A DNA stretch of 6,725 nt from the NCBI GenBank assembly GCA_903911805.1, contig CAIWET010000237.1, forward strand, positions 1-6,725, in the 5' to 3' direction. Below are positions 1 to 6,583 of this stretch, in pieces (within the stretch, counting starts at the first letter, position 1; each line of letters opens with the position of its first letter). The translations under genes and the position numbers were made by a program. Origin of the DNA: an uncultured Ignavibacteria bacterium (GTDB lineage Bacteria > Bacteroidota > Ignavibacteria > Kapaibacteriales > UBA2268). The notes below the pieces were generated by a model. The model was given only the letters and a program-made list of their open reading frames with translations, did not search any database and was not told the origin of the DNA.

Positions 1-54
1 ATTATTTATTTATCTACGTCTAAAACTAATTGAAAATTTTAACGTAAACGATTT

Positions 55-624
55 ATGAGAAAAATATATATTAGTATTATTATAGCAATTGGATTAACAG
101 CAGTAGCATATTTAATTCAGGCTCAAATTAAGGAAAAAGTAATGACAAAGTCAATTTATGATTTTAAAGTAAAAGATAACAGCAGTAAAGAAGTTTCATT
201 AGATAAATACAAAGGTAAAGTTGTATTAATAGTAAATGTTGCAAGTAAATGCGGATTTACTCCTCAATACAAAGATTTACAAGAAGTTTACAAAAATTAC
301 AAAGACAATGGATTCGAAATCCTTGCCTTCCCTTGCAATCAATTTGGTGCTCAAGAGCCAGGGACAAATGAAGAAATCAAGAGTTTCTGTGAATTAAATT
401 ATTCAGTCACCTTCCCTATTTTTGATAAAATTGACGTAAATGGACCAAAAGCTGACCCATTATACAAATATCTGACAAAAGAAATTTCTGGTTTTATTAC
501 AGACGATATTAAATGGAATTTTACTAAGTTCTTAATTGGTAAAGATGGTATTCCTGTTGAACGATATGCATCAACAACAAACCCAACTAAAATTGCAGAG
601 GATATTGATAAATTATTGAAATAA
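55..624 (+). CDS. Glutathione peroxidase family protein, thioredoxin-dependent type, with N-terminal signal/anchor segment
   Basis: Reduces hydrogen peroxide or organic/lipid hydroperoxides. The family signatures are all visible: the peroxidatic cysteine C66 in NVASKCGFTPQY, the FPCNQFGAQEPG block (residues 92-103), and the KWNFTKFL block. The catalytic tetrad would be C66, Q100, W154 and N155. A further cysteine, C112 in SFCELNYSVTFP, sits where the resolving cysteine lies in thioredoxin-dependent members, so the reductant is probably thioredoxin rather than glutathione (inference from family knowledge). Cysteine, not selenocysteine, is used. Residues 5-23 are strongly hydrophobic after a short basic start (MRK), suggesting export or membrane anchoring in the periplasm. 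The core alone would start at the internal Met30 (MTKSIYDF), the usual start of cytosolic homologues, so the first 29 residues are an extension. No Shine-Dalgarno precedes either Met. The 88 bp to the next gene holds no obvious terminator. Confidence 0.95.
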   Translation: MRKIYISIIIAIGLTAVAYLIQAQIKEKVMTKSIYDFKVKDNSSKEVSLDKYKGKVVLIVNVASKCGFTPQYKDLQEVYKNYKDNGFEILAFPCNQFGAQEPGTNEEIKSFCELNYSVTFPIFDKIDVNGPKADPLYKYLTKEISGFITDDIKWNFTKFLIGKDGIPVERYASTTNPTKIAEDIDKLLK

Positions 625-700
625 TTTATGCTAGTTCAAAAAACAAATATCTCAATTTTAAAAATAATTCACCTGATTTTTCAGTCAATATGACAAAATT

Positions 701-706
701 AAGGAG
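701..706 (+). promoter_or_regulatory. Strong Shine-Dalgarno (AAGGAG) for the alpha/beta hydrolase
   Basis: AAGGAG ends 6 bases before the ATG at 713, which is good spacing and fixes that start codon. It stands out because the other four complete genes in the window lack a recognisable Shine-Dalgarno; their upstream bases are A/T-rich, as is common in Bacteroidota. Confidence 0.75.
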
Positions 707-712
707 AAAACT

Positions 713-1438
713 ATGAAAATAGGTATTTTAATAATTCACGGAATGGGCGACCACTCAATAGGCTATTCAAAACCATTTCAGAATTTAATATTAGAAAAGT
801 ATCAAGGCAAAAATGAAATCATTTTCCAAGAAACTCTCTGGAATAATGTTATCAAAGAAAAAGAACAATTTCTATTTAAATCCATTTCAAGCAATTTAGC
901 TTATGATGATATAAGAAATTTTATGATTTATTCGATTGGTGACGTTATTGCGTATCAAAATACCAATAGTCAAGATGATAGTTATCATAGAATTAATGCT
1001 GATATTTACAATAATTATTTAGAATTAAGGAATAAATTATCTGATAATGATATTATAATCTTTGTAGCTCATTCATTAGGTGGAGTTATTTTAAATAATT
1101 TCATTTATGATCACCAAGATAAAAACCCAGTAAAATTTAGTTGCTTATTTACTTTGGGTACTCCGTTGGCTTTATTTTCATTAAAATATAAATCCTTGGA
1201 TTTGCCAATAAAATTAAGTGATGATCAGAAATGGTTGAATCTTTACGACAAAGATGATGTTTTGGCTTATCCAATTACAGAATTATCTGATAAATATATT
1301 GAACACAACACAAATGGAAAAATATTTGACATTGAAGTTAATGTTGGAAATATCTTACAATCCTGGAATCCACTAAGTCATACAGCTTATTGGAAAGATA
1401 GTGATGTGATTCATTATATTTTACGCGAAATTCCTTAA
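713..1438 (+). CDS. Alpha/beta hydrolase (lipase/esterase-like), substrate unknown
   Basis: Predicted alpha/beta-hydrolase fold enzyme of 241 residues. The N-terminus MKIGILIIHGMGDHS carries the first core strand followed by the HGMG oxyanion-type loop (residues 9-12). The nucleophile elbow is AHSLGG (119-124) with Ser121, preceded by the hydrophobic strand IIIFV, as in lipases and PGAP1-like esterases. A following LFTLGTPL motif (145-152) resembles the strand and GTP turn seen after the elbow in lipase-like proteins. The acid is probably D181 or D182 in LYDKDDVLAYP, and the base H223 in LSHTAYW (both inferred from spacing and order). There is no signal peptide and no clear membrane segment, so it is probably cytosolic. 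It may follow the peroxidase on one transcript (88 bp gap), but its own strong ribosome binding site suggests independent translation. It ends 5 bp from the convergent PAP2 gene. The biological substrate cannot be read from the sequence. Confidence 0.85.
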   Translation: MKIGILIIHGMGDHSIGYSKPFQNLILEKYQGKNEIIFQETLWNNVIKEKEQFLFKSISSNLAYDDIRNFMIYSIGDVIAYQNTNSQDDSYHRINADIYNNYLELRNKLSDNDIIIFVAHSLGGVILNNFIYDHQDKNPVKFSCLFTLGTPLALFSLKYKSLDLPIKLSDDQKWLNLYDKDDVLAYPITELSDKYIEHNTNGKIFDIEVNVGNILQSWNPLSHTAYWKDSDVIHYILREIP

Positions 1439-1443
1439 AAAAA

Positions 1444-1986
1444 TTAATTCCATCTTTTAATGAATTTTTTGTCAATAAATATTATGAAATAACCAACAAT
1501 CATACCGATTGCTGCACCAGCTAACACGTCTAATGGATAATGAACCCCAACATAGACTCTGCTGAATGCTACTAATCCGGCAATTGTAAATAGTACTGCC
1601 TTATATTCTTTATAAAAATAGGAAATTACTGTTGCAGCTGCAAAATTATTAACTGCGTGAGATGATGGGAAAGATTTTCCTGGACCAATTGTAATTAATA
1701 GTTTTACTCCTTCTAAGCTGAAACAAGGTCTGGTCCTATCTACAAGTGGTTTTATCAATGATGAGGATAATTGATCTGAGATTAATATTGTTAATATCAT
1801 TAATACTACAAATTTTCTACCTTTGGCTCCACCTTTCCATAACATAAAGGCTAAATAGAAAATATATAACAACATCCAATTTTTTCCTTCGGTAATAAAA
1901 ATAAAAATTTTATCAAAAAAAGGATTAGATAAATTTTGGTTAATCACGAAAAACAAATACGTATCAATACTTTGCAGGAATTCCAT
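1444..1986 (-). CDS. PAP2-family (type 2 phosphatidic acid phosphatase) integral membrane phosphatase
   Basis: Hydrolyses a phosphomonoester or pyrophosphate of a lipid at the membrane; the substrate could be phosphatidic acid, PGP, undecaprenyl pyrophosphate or another lipid phosphate, and the sequence does not decide. All three motifs of the superfamily are intact: KPLVDRTRP (K79, R86, P87; KX6RP), FPSSHA (107-111; PSGH type, with H110) and SRVYVGVHYPLD (142-153; SRX5HX3D, with R143, nucleophile H149 and D153). About five to six hydrophobic segments are visible (roughly 11-32, 36-50, 58-77, 112-125, 129-147, 153-171), and the C-terminus is basic (DKKFIKRWN). The 180-residue length is normal for the compact bacterial form. 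Upstream of the ATG is A/T-rich sequence with no Shine-Dalgarno; the start is chosen because MEFLQSIDTYLFFVIN is a typical N-terminus for the family. It is divergent from the SIMPL gene and convergent with the hydrolase. Confidence 0.93.
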   Translation of the reverse strand: MEFLQSIDTYLFFVINQNLSNPFFDKIFIFITEGKNWMLLYIFYLAFMLWKGGAKGRKFVVLMILTILISDQLSSSLIKPLVDRTRPCFSLEGVKLLITIGPGKSFPSSHAVNNFAAATVISYFYKEYKAVLFTIAGLVAFSRVYVGVHYPLDVLAGAAIGMIVGYFIIFIDKKFIKRWN

Positions 1987-2113
1987 ATTTTTTTATAATT
2001 TTATCCACAAAAAAAGTTAATAATTAAAGTTTAACATTTAGAAAAATATGCTTAATTTTCATTTATGATAAACGTTAATTACAAAATTAAAAATTATATA
2101 TGAGAAATTTGTA
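1987..2113. promoter_or_regulatory. AT-rich divergent intergenic region between PAP2 and SIMPL genes
   Basis: This 127 bp spacer separates two divergently transcribed genes and must hold the promoter of the minus-strand PAP2 gene and of the plus-strand SIMPL gene (and perhaps nrdJ behind it). It is overwhelmingly A+T. I could not identify a convincing sigma-70 pair or the Bacteroidota TAnnTTTG element on either strand, so the promoter role is inferred from layout. It contains one perfect DnaA-box-like 9-mer. Confidence 0.5.
2001..2009 (+). promoter_or_regulatory. DnaA-box-like 9-mer TTATCCACA
   Basis: TTATCCACA is an exact match to the strong DnaA-box consensus TTATNCACA. It lies 15 bp upstream of the PAP2 start codon in the divergent spacer. 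It is single: I saw no second box nearby, so an origin is not supported. It may be a regulatory DnaA site or chance in an AT-rich spacer. Confidence 0.3.
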
Positions 2114-2851
2114 ATGGAAAATAATAATAAAAATAACAGCGTCATCATTTTGGGTGTTTCGCTAGCCATTGGATTGATAATTTCGGCATATTTGCTTGCA
2201 GGTGCATTAGTTAAAGCTAAGTCAAATCAAGCAATTGCTGTAAAGGGTTTAGCTCAGAAGCAGATTATTTCCGATCTCGGCATTTGGTCTTGCAATCTTG
2301 AAGTTACTAATATGAACGCAACTGTGGCTTATGATATGCTCCAAAAAGATATAGCAAGAGTTAGAGAATTTTTGGTTGCCAAAGGTATTAAACCAGAACA
2401 CATTGCTGTTTCTGCAGTTAATAATCTTAAAGATTATGTGATTTCTGCAAATGGAGTAAGAACAAATGAAATTCGTGGTTATGTATTGACTTGTGTTGTT
2501 GGAGTTCAGTCCGATGACGTAAGTTTAATCGACAGAATTTACAGTGAATCTACAAATTTGATTAGAGATGGAATAAACATTACATCTAATCCTCCGTCTT
2601 ATTTCTATACTAAAATCAATGATTTGAAAATTGAGACTTTAGGAGCGGCTGCAGCTGATGCAAAATTAAGAGCTGAACAATTGGCAAAATCAACAGGAAG
2701 CAAAATCGGTACTATTAAATCTGCAAGTCAGGGAGTATTCCAAATAACAGAGCCAAACTCTACTGAGGTATCTGATTATGGAGAAAATAATACAAACTCT
2801 ATCAAAAAGAATGTAACCGCAGTGGTTACAATTGAGTTTTTTGTTCAGTAA
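2114..2851 (+). CDS. SIMPL (DUF541) domain protein with N-terminal membrane anchor
   Basis: Recognised from the overall SIMPL/DUF541 pattern. There is a short polar N-terminus, one hydrophobic segment (residues 9-31, IILGVSLAIGLIISAYLL within it), then the domain opening with IAVKGLAQKQIISDLGIWSCNLEV. It continues with the characteristic region AYDMLQKDIARVREFLVAKGIKPEHI (alpha helix then GI..) and RGYVLTCVVGVQSDDVSLID. The second helix is AAAADAKLRAEQLAKSTGSKIGTI (178-201), followed by a closing VTAVVTIEFFV strand. The domain would face the periplasm, anchored by a single helix. Family members are linked loosely to envelope or oxidative-stress phenotypes and their biochemical role is unsettled, so no function is claimed. 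At 245 residues it is full length. No Shine-Dalgarno is seen. A four-codon ORF (2100-2114) overlaps the start as TAATG, probably by chance. nrdJ follows 39 bp downstream on the same strand. Confidence 0.88.
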   Translation: MENNNKNNSVIILGVSLAIGLIISAYLLAGALVKAKSNQAIAVKGLAQKQIISDLGIWSCNLEVTNMNATVAYDMLQKDIARVREFLVAKGIKPEHIAVSAVNNLKDYVISANGVRTNEIRGYVLTCVVGVQSDDVSLIDRIYSESTNLIRDGINITSNPPSYFYTKINDLKIETLGAAAADAKLRAEQLAKSTGSKIGTIKSASQGVFQITEPNSTEVSDYGENNTNSIKKNVTAVVTIEFFVQ

Positions 2852-2890
2852 TAAAATAGAATTATAAAATTTTAAATAGATTGGTGTTCG

Positions 2891-5800
2891 ATGAAAATTG
2901 AGAGAAAATTTACTAAACAAGGTGAAAATCCTTTTAGCTATTTTAAATATGCTACAAGATCTTCTATCTTAAAAAATCCAAATGGATCAACTGTATTCCA
3001 TATGGATAATATAGATGTGCCTGAAAATTGGTCGCAAGTTGCTACTGATATTTTAGCACAAAAATATTTCAGAAAAGCTGGCATTCCATTGACTAATGAG
3101 GATGGTACAGCCATTTTAGACGAAAATGGAAAACAAAAAACTGGCTCAGAAAATTCTGTTAAACAAGTTGTTCATCGCTTGGCAGGAACTTGGAAGCATT
3201 GGGGCGAAACTCATAAATATTTCGATTCACCAGAAGATGCTCAGGCATTTTATGATGAATTGGTTTATATGTTGCTCAATCAAATGTGTGCTCCAAACTC
3301 ACCACAATGGTTCAATACAGGTTTGAATTGGGCTTATGGAATTACTGGAAAGAAACAAGGTCATTATTATGTTGACCCAGCAACAAACGAAGTAAATAAA
3401 TCTTCCGATGCATATTCCAGACCTCAGCCACACGCTTGCTTTATCCAATCAATTGATGATGATTTATTGAATGAAGGTGGTATTTTTGACTTGGCTACTC
3501 GTGAAGCAAGAATCTTCAAATTTGGTAGTGGAACTGGTACAAACTTTTCAAATCTAAGAGGCGAAAAAGAACCACTTTCGGGTGGTGGAAGAAGTTCCGG
3601 AATGATGAGCTTTTTGAAAATATTCGATAGAGCTGCAGGAGCAATCAAATCAGGTGGCACTACAAGAAGAGCTGCAAAGATGGTTATTGTGAATATTGAC
3701 CATCCAGATGTTGAAACTTTCATCGAATGGAAATCAAAAGAAGAAGAAAAAGTTGCAGCTTTAGTAGCTGGTTCAAAAGTAAATTCAACATTCTTAAAAG
3801 CAATTTTAGACGAAGTTTTAGTTAATGGTGGCGACAGAAAAACAAATAAAGAATTAGACAGATTAATTAAAAATGCCGTTCATCGCGGTGTTCCACTTAA
3901 TTATATCCAAAGAACAATAACATTGGCAGAACAAGGATTTACTAATCTTACTTTTGATGAATACGATACTCATTACGAAAGTGATGCTTACGTAACTGTT
4001 AGTGGTCAAAATTCAAACAATACAATCAGAGTAACTGCAGAATTTATGACGGCAGTTGAAAACGATGATTATTGGGATCTTCGCTGGAGAACTAATGGCG
4101 AATCCTGCAAAAGATTAAAAGCAAGAGAACTTTGGAATAAAATTAATTTGAATGCTTGGAAATCAGCTGACCCAGGATTACAATATGATACTACCATTAA
4201 TGAGTGGCATACTTGCCCTAATTCTGGCAGAATTAATGCGAGCAATCCTTGTTCGGAATATATGTTTTTGGACGATACAGCGTGCAATTTGGCTTCATTG
4301 AACCTAATGAAATACTATGATGATAAAAATTCGAAATTTTTAGTTGACGAATTTACTCATTCAGTAAGAATCTGGACAATTGTACTCGAAATCTCAGTTT
4401 TAATGGCACAATTCCCATCAAGAAAAATTGCTCAATTGAGTTATGACTTCAGAACATTAGGTTTGGGTTATGCAAATCTTGGATCATTATTGATGGTTAA
4501 TGGAATTGCTTATGATTCAAATGAAGCATTAGCAATAACAGGTGCTTTATCTGCAATTTTAACAGGAACATCTTATACTGCTTCTGCTGAAATGGCAAAA
4601 GAATTAGGAACATTCCCTGCATATCCTGAAAATAAAGATGAGATGCTCAGAGTTATCAGAAATCATAGAAATGCTGCATATAACGGCAAAGCTGGTGATT
4701 ATGAAAAATTAACAATCTTACCAACTGGAATCGACGAAAAATTTGCACCTGATTATTTGCTTAAAGCAGCAAAATCCTCTTGGGATTCAGCATTGGAAAT
4801 GGGTGAAATATATGGATATCGTAATGCTCAAACAACAGTTATTGCACCAACAGGTACAATTGGTTTATTGATGGATTGCGATACAACAGGTATTGAGCCA
4901 GATTTCGCAGTTGTGAAATTCAAAAAATTAGCTGGTGGTGGATATTTCAAAATCGTGAATCAATCTGTTGAAATGGCACTCCAAAAATTAGGTTATAGCA
5001 AATCACACATTGCAGATATCGAAAAATATTGCAAAGGTAGCGGTTCACTCATTGGAAGTAAGTGGATTACTCACACAAGATTAAAAGATATTGGATTTGA
5101 TGACGAAAAAATTTCGAAAATTGAAGCTGAGCTTCAAAATGTTTTCGATATCAGATTTGCATTTAATAAATGGACTTTGGGCGAAGATTTCTTAAAGAAA
5201 TTAGGATTTACAGAGTCGCAATTAAATGACTATACATTTGATTTATTGAGTGCATTAGGATTTAGCAAAGACGAAATCGAAAATACAAATGATTATGTTT
5301 GCGGAACAATGATGATTGAGGGCGCACCTCATTTAAAAGCAAAACATCTTCCAATTTTTGATACTGCAAATAAATGCGGTAAAAATGGAACAAGATATAT
5401 TGAATATATGGCTCACGTTAGAATGATGGCTGCAGCTCAACCATTCATTACTGGTGCGATTTCCAAAACAGTAAATATGCCAGCCGAAGCATCAGTTGAT
5501 GATATCGGAAAAGTATATATGGAATCTTATAAATATTGCTTAAAAGCAATAGCACTATATCGTGATGGCTCAAAATTATCCCAACCACTTAATTCTTCAT
5601 ATTATGATGATATAAATGAAATAATAATGTTAGGTGATGAGGAAAGTCTTGACGAAACAAAAGGTCCAAAAGAAGTTCACGAAAAGATTGTTGAAATATT
5701 AGTACAGCAACCAATCAGAAGAAGATTACCAAAAAAGAGAACTGGATTCGTTAGAGAAGCCTATGTTGGTGGACATAAAGTTTACTTAAGAACAGGCGAA

Positions 5801-6352
5801 TACGAAGATGGCAATATCGGTGAAATTTTTATCGATATGTACAAAGAAGGTGCATCATTCAAAGGATTACTCAATTGCTTTGCTGTATTAACTTCAAAAG
5901 CTCTGCAATATGGCATTCCACTTGAAGAATTAGTTGATACTTTCACATTTACAAGATTTGAACCAGCTGGAGTAGTTTCCGGACACGAAGCTATTAAATA
6001 CTCAACTTCCATTTTGGATTATGTTTTCAGAACTTTGGGATATGATTATTTAGACAGACAAGATTTTGTCCACGAAAAAGCAGTTGACGAACTTCCTGCA
6101 GTTAAAGAAACACCAATAGCTGACGAGATTAAATCAGAAATTGCAATTCAAAAAGCTGAAGAAGTAATTGAAGCTCCTACTGAAAAAGAAGTAAAAGCAA
6201 AAAAAGTTAACGAAAAGCAATTAAAAGCTAAGGAAGCCAAAAAACTTGGTTATACTGGCGAACAGTGCGTTGTTTGTGGATCAATCAGAGTTAAACGCAA
6301 CGGCAGTTGTGCCGTTTGTGAAGATTGTGGTTCAACAACAGGTTGTTCATAA
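2891..6352 (+). CDS. nrdJ: Adenosylcobalamin-dependent (class II) ribonucleoside-diphosphate reductase
   Basis: Makes deoxyribonucleotides from ribonucleotides using a cobalamin-derived radical, so it needs no oxygen or separate radical subunit. The 1153 residues match the long NrdJ type. The N-terminus MKIERKFTKQGENPF and the NWSQVATDILAQKYFRKAG stretch (46-64) are typical, which supports the ATG at 2891. Active-site residues are visible: C183 in HACFIQSI, the radical-site NPCSE (452-456; N452, C454, E456, the NxCxE pattern), and partner C465 in DDTACNLASLNL, with C183/C465 as the reducing pair. A glycine-rich GSGTGTNFSNLRG (212-224) and the phosphate-loop APTGTIG (652-658) follow. Residues about 942-1052 match the TSCPD domain. 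Next comes a Lys/Glu/Ala-rich linker (about 1063-1115). The tail is cysteine-rich (C1126, C1129, C1140, C1143, C1146, C1152), ends in CGSTTGCS, and probably relays electrons from thioredoxin. The gene is intact, with no intein. There is no Shine-Dalgarno, and no cobalamin riboswitch or NrdR box in the 39 bp upstream; it is possibly co-transcribed with the SIMPL gene. Confidence 0.97.
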   Translation: MKIERKFTKQGENPFSYFKYATRSSILKNPNGSTVFHMDNIDVPENWSQVATDILAQKYFRKAGIPLTNEDGTAILDENGKQKTGSENSVKQVVHRLAGTWKHWGETHKYFDSPEDAQAFYDELVYMLLNQMCAPNSPQWFNTGLNWAYGITGKKQGHYYVDPATNEVNKSSDAYSRPQPHACFIQSIDDDLLNEGGIFDLATREARIFKFGSGTGTNFSNLRGEKEPLSGGGRSSGMMSFLKIFDRAAGAIKSGGTTRRAAKMVIVNIDHPDVETFIEWKSKEEEKVAALVAGSKVNSTFLKAILDEVLVNGGDRKTNKELDRLIKNAVHRGVPLNYIQRTITLAEQGFTNLTFDEYDTHYESDAYVTVSGQNSNNTIRVTAEFMTAVENDDYWDLRWRTNGESCKRLKARELWNKINLNAWKSADPGLQYDTTINEWHTCPNSGRINASNPCSEYMFLDDTACNLASLNLMKYYDDKNSKFLVDEFTHSVRIWTIVLEISVLMAQFPSRKIAQLSYDFRTLGLGYANLGSLLMVNGIAYDSNEALAITGALSAILTGTSYTASAEMAKELGTFPAYPENKDEMLRVIRNHRNAAYNGKAGDYEKLTILPTGIDEKFAPDYLLKAAKSSWDSALEMGEIYGYRNAQTTVIAPTGTIGLLMDCDTTGIEPDFAVVKFKKLAGGGYFKIVNQSVEMALQKLGYSKSHIADIEKYCKGSGSLIGSKWITHTRLKDIGFDDEKISKIEAELQNVFDIRFAFNKWTLGEDFLKKLGFTESQLNDYTFDLLSALGFSKDEIENTNDYVCGTMMIEGAPHLKAKHLPIFDTANKCGKNGTRYIEYMAHVRMMAAAQPFITGAISKTVNMPAEASVDDIGKVYMESYKYCLKAIALYRDGSKLSQPLNSSYYDDINEIIMLGDEESLDETKGPKEVHEKIVEILVQQPIRRRLPKKRTGFVREAYVGGHKVYLRTGEYEDGNIGEIFIDMYKEGASFKGLLNCFAVLTSKALQYGIPLEELVDTFTFTRFEPAGVVSGHEAIKYSTSILDYVFRTLGYDYLDRQDFVHEKAVDELPAVKETPIADEIKSEIAIQKAEEVIEAPTEKEVKAKKVNEKQLKAKEAKKLGYTGEQCVVCGSIRVKRNGSCAVCEDCGSTTGCS

Positions 6353-6373
6353 TTTTTAATTTCAATTCTTATT

Positions 6374-6417
6374 AAAAAAAGAGGTTGTCTTGCAAATATG
6401 TAAGACAACCTTTTTTG
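6374..6417. terminator. Bidirectional rho-independent terminator after nrdJ
   Basis: A perfect 10-bp stem (AGGTTGTCTT at 6382-6391 with AAGACAACCT at 6402-6411) closes a 10-nt loop. It is preceded by seven A's (6374-6380) and followed by a run of T's (6411-6416). The A and T tracts can extend the stem through a G-T pair. Because the A tract reads as a U tract on the other strand, it should stop both the nrdJ transcript, whose stop codon is about 20 bp upstream, and the converging minus-strand transcript from the right-hand gene. Confidence 0.9.
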
Positions 6418-6462
6418 TTTTTTAAATTTCCAACCTCTATTATAAGATTGTCATATCGATAC

Positions 6463-6477
6463 AATTCCTTCGGAATT
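6463..6477. repeat. Short inverted repeat AATTCC-TTC-GGAATT
   Basis: A perfect 6-bp stem with a TTC loop, the first of three closely spaced inverted repeats in the non-coding stretch 6437-6583. It lacks a T tract, so it does not look like a terminator. It may be part of a dispersed intergenic repeat, which cannot be checked within one window. Confidence 0.55.
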
Positions 6478-6500
6478 TACTCTGGTGACCGGTTCGATCC

Positions 6501-6541
6501 GTTGGCTTAAGTAGATGCGATAGCATCGTATCGAAGCCAAC
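6501..6541. repeat. Long two-part hairpin, GTTGGCTT / AAGCCAAC outer stem
   Basis: The outer stem is a perfect 8 bp (6501-6508 with 6534-6541). The inner stem GATGCGAT / ATCGTATC (6514-6521 with 6525-6532) is 8 bp with one G-T pair and closes on an AGC loop. An asymmetric internal loop (AAGTA against G) separates them. The G-T pair forms on the plus-strand RNA and becomes an A-C mismatch on the minus strand. No gene and no T tract is associated. This reads as a palindromic intergenic repeat unit rather than a terminator. Confidence 0.65.
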
Positions 6542-6546
6542 TTTAA

Positions 6547-6577
6547 GATGGAGCCCACCTCAAAGGTGGACCCCATC
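6547..6577 (-). terminator. Strong hairpin just 3' of the minus-strand T9SS gene (terminator-like or repeat)
   Basis: In the minus-strand RNA, 6564-6577 and 6547-6560 form a 14-bp stem with a 3-nt UUG loop, including one G-U and one U-G pair. On the plus strand those two positions become A-C and C-A mismatches, so the structure favours the minus-strand transcript. It begins 6 nt after that gene's stop codon. A U tract is missing, so intrinsic termination is uncertain; it could act as a 3'-end stabiliser, or be a repeat element. Confidence 0.55.
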
Positions 6578-6583
6578 ATCCCT

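Noticed and set aside
1987..2113. Replication origin suggested by a DnaA box in AT-rich sequence
   Set aside because: Only one box, no clustered repeats, and no dnaA, dnaN or other origin-linked gene nearby.
2852..2890. Cobalamin riboswitch or NrdR box before nrdJ
   Set aside because: The gap is too short for a B12 riboswitch, and no NrdR-like palindrome is visible.
2690..2920. Minus-strand open frame of 76 codons across the SIMPL/nrdJ junction
   Set aside because: Low-complexity translation with no family resemblance, antisense to two well-supported genes.
3126..3326. Plus-strand open frame of 66 codons in another frame of nrdJ
   Set aside because: Fully inside the conserved N-terminal part of nrdJ; no independent support.
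3424..3723. Minus-strand open frame of 99 codons inside nrdJ
   Set aside because: Antisense shadow of the conserved glycine-rich region of NrdJ; no recognisable domain.
3731..4030. Possible intein or insertion in nrdJ (residues about 281-380)
   Set aside because: The EEEKVAALVAGSKV ... VTVSGQNSNNTIRVT stretch is normal for long class II reductases, and there are no intein splice-junction residues.
4069..4287. Minus-strand open frame of 72 codons inside nrdJ
   Set aside because: Antisense shadow over the NPCSE active-site region; no start signal or family match.
5782..6012. Minus-strand open frame of 76 codons inside nrdJ
   Set aside because: Antisense shadow of the TSCPD domain coding region.
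6485..6505. tRNA remnant suggested by GGTTCGATCC, which resembles a T-arm
   Set aside because: The flanking bases do not pair as a T stem and no acceptor, D or anticodon arms are present.
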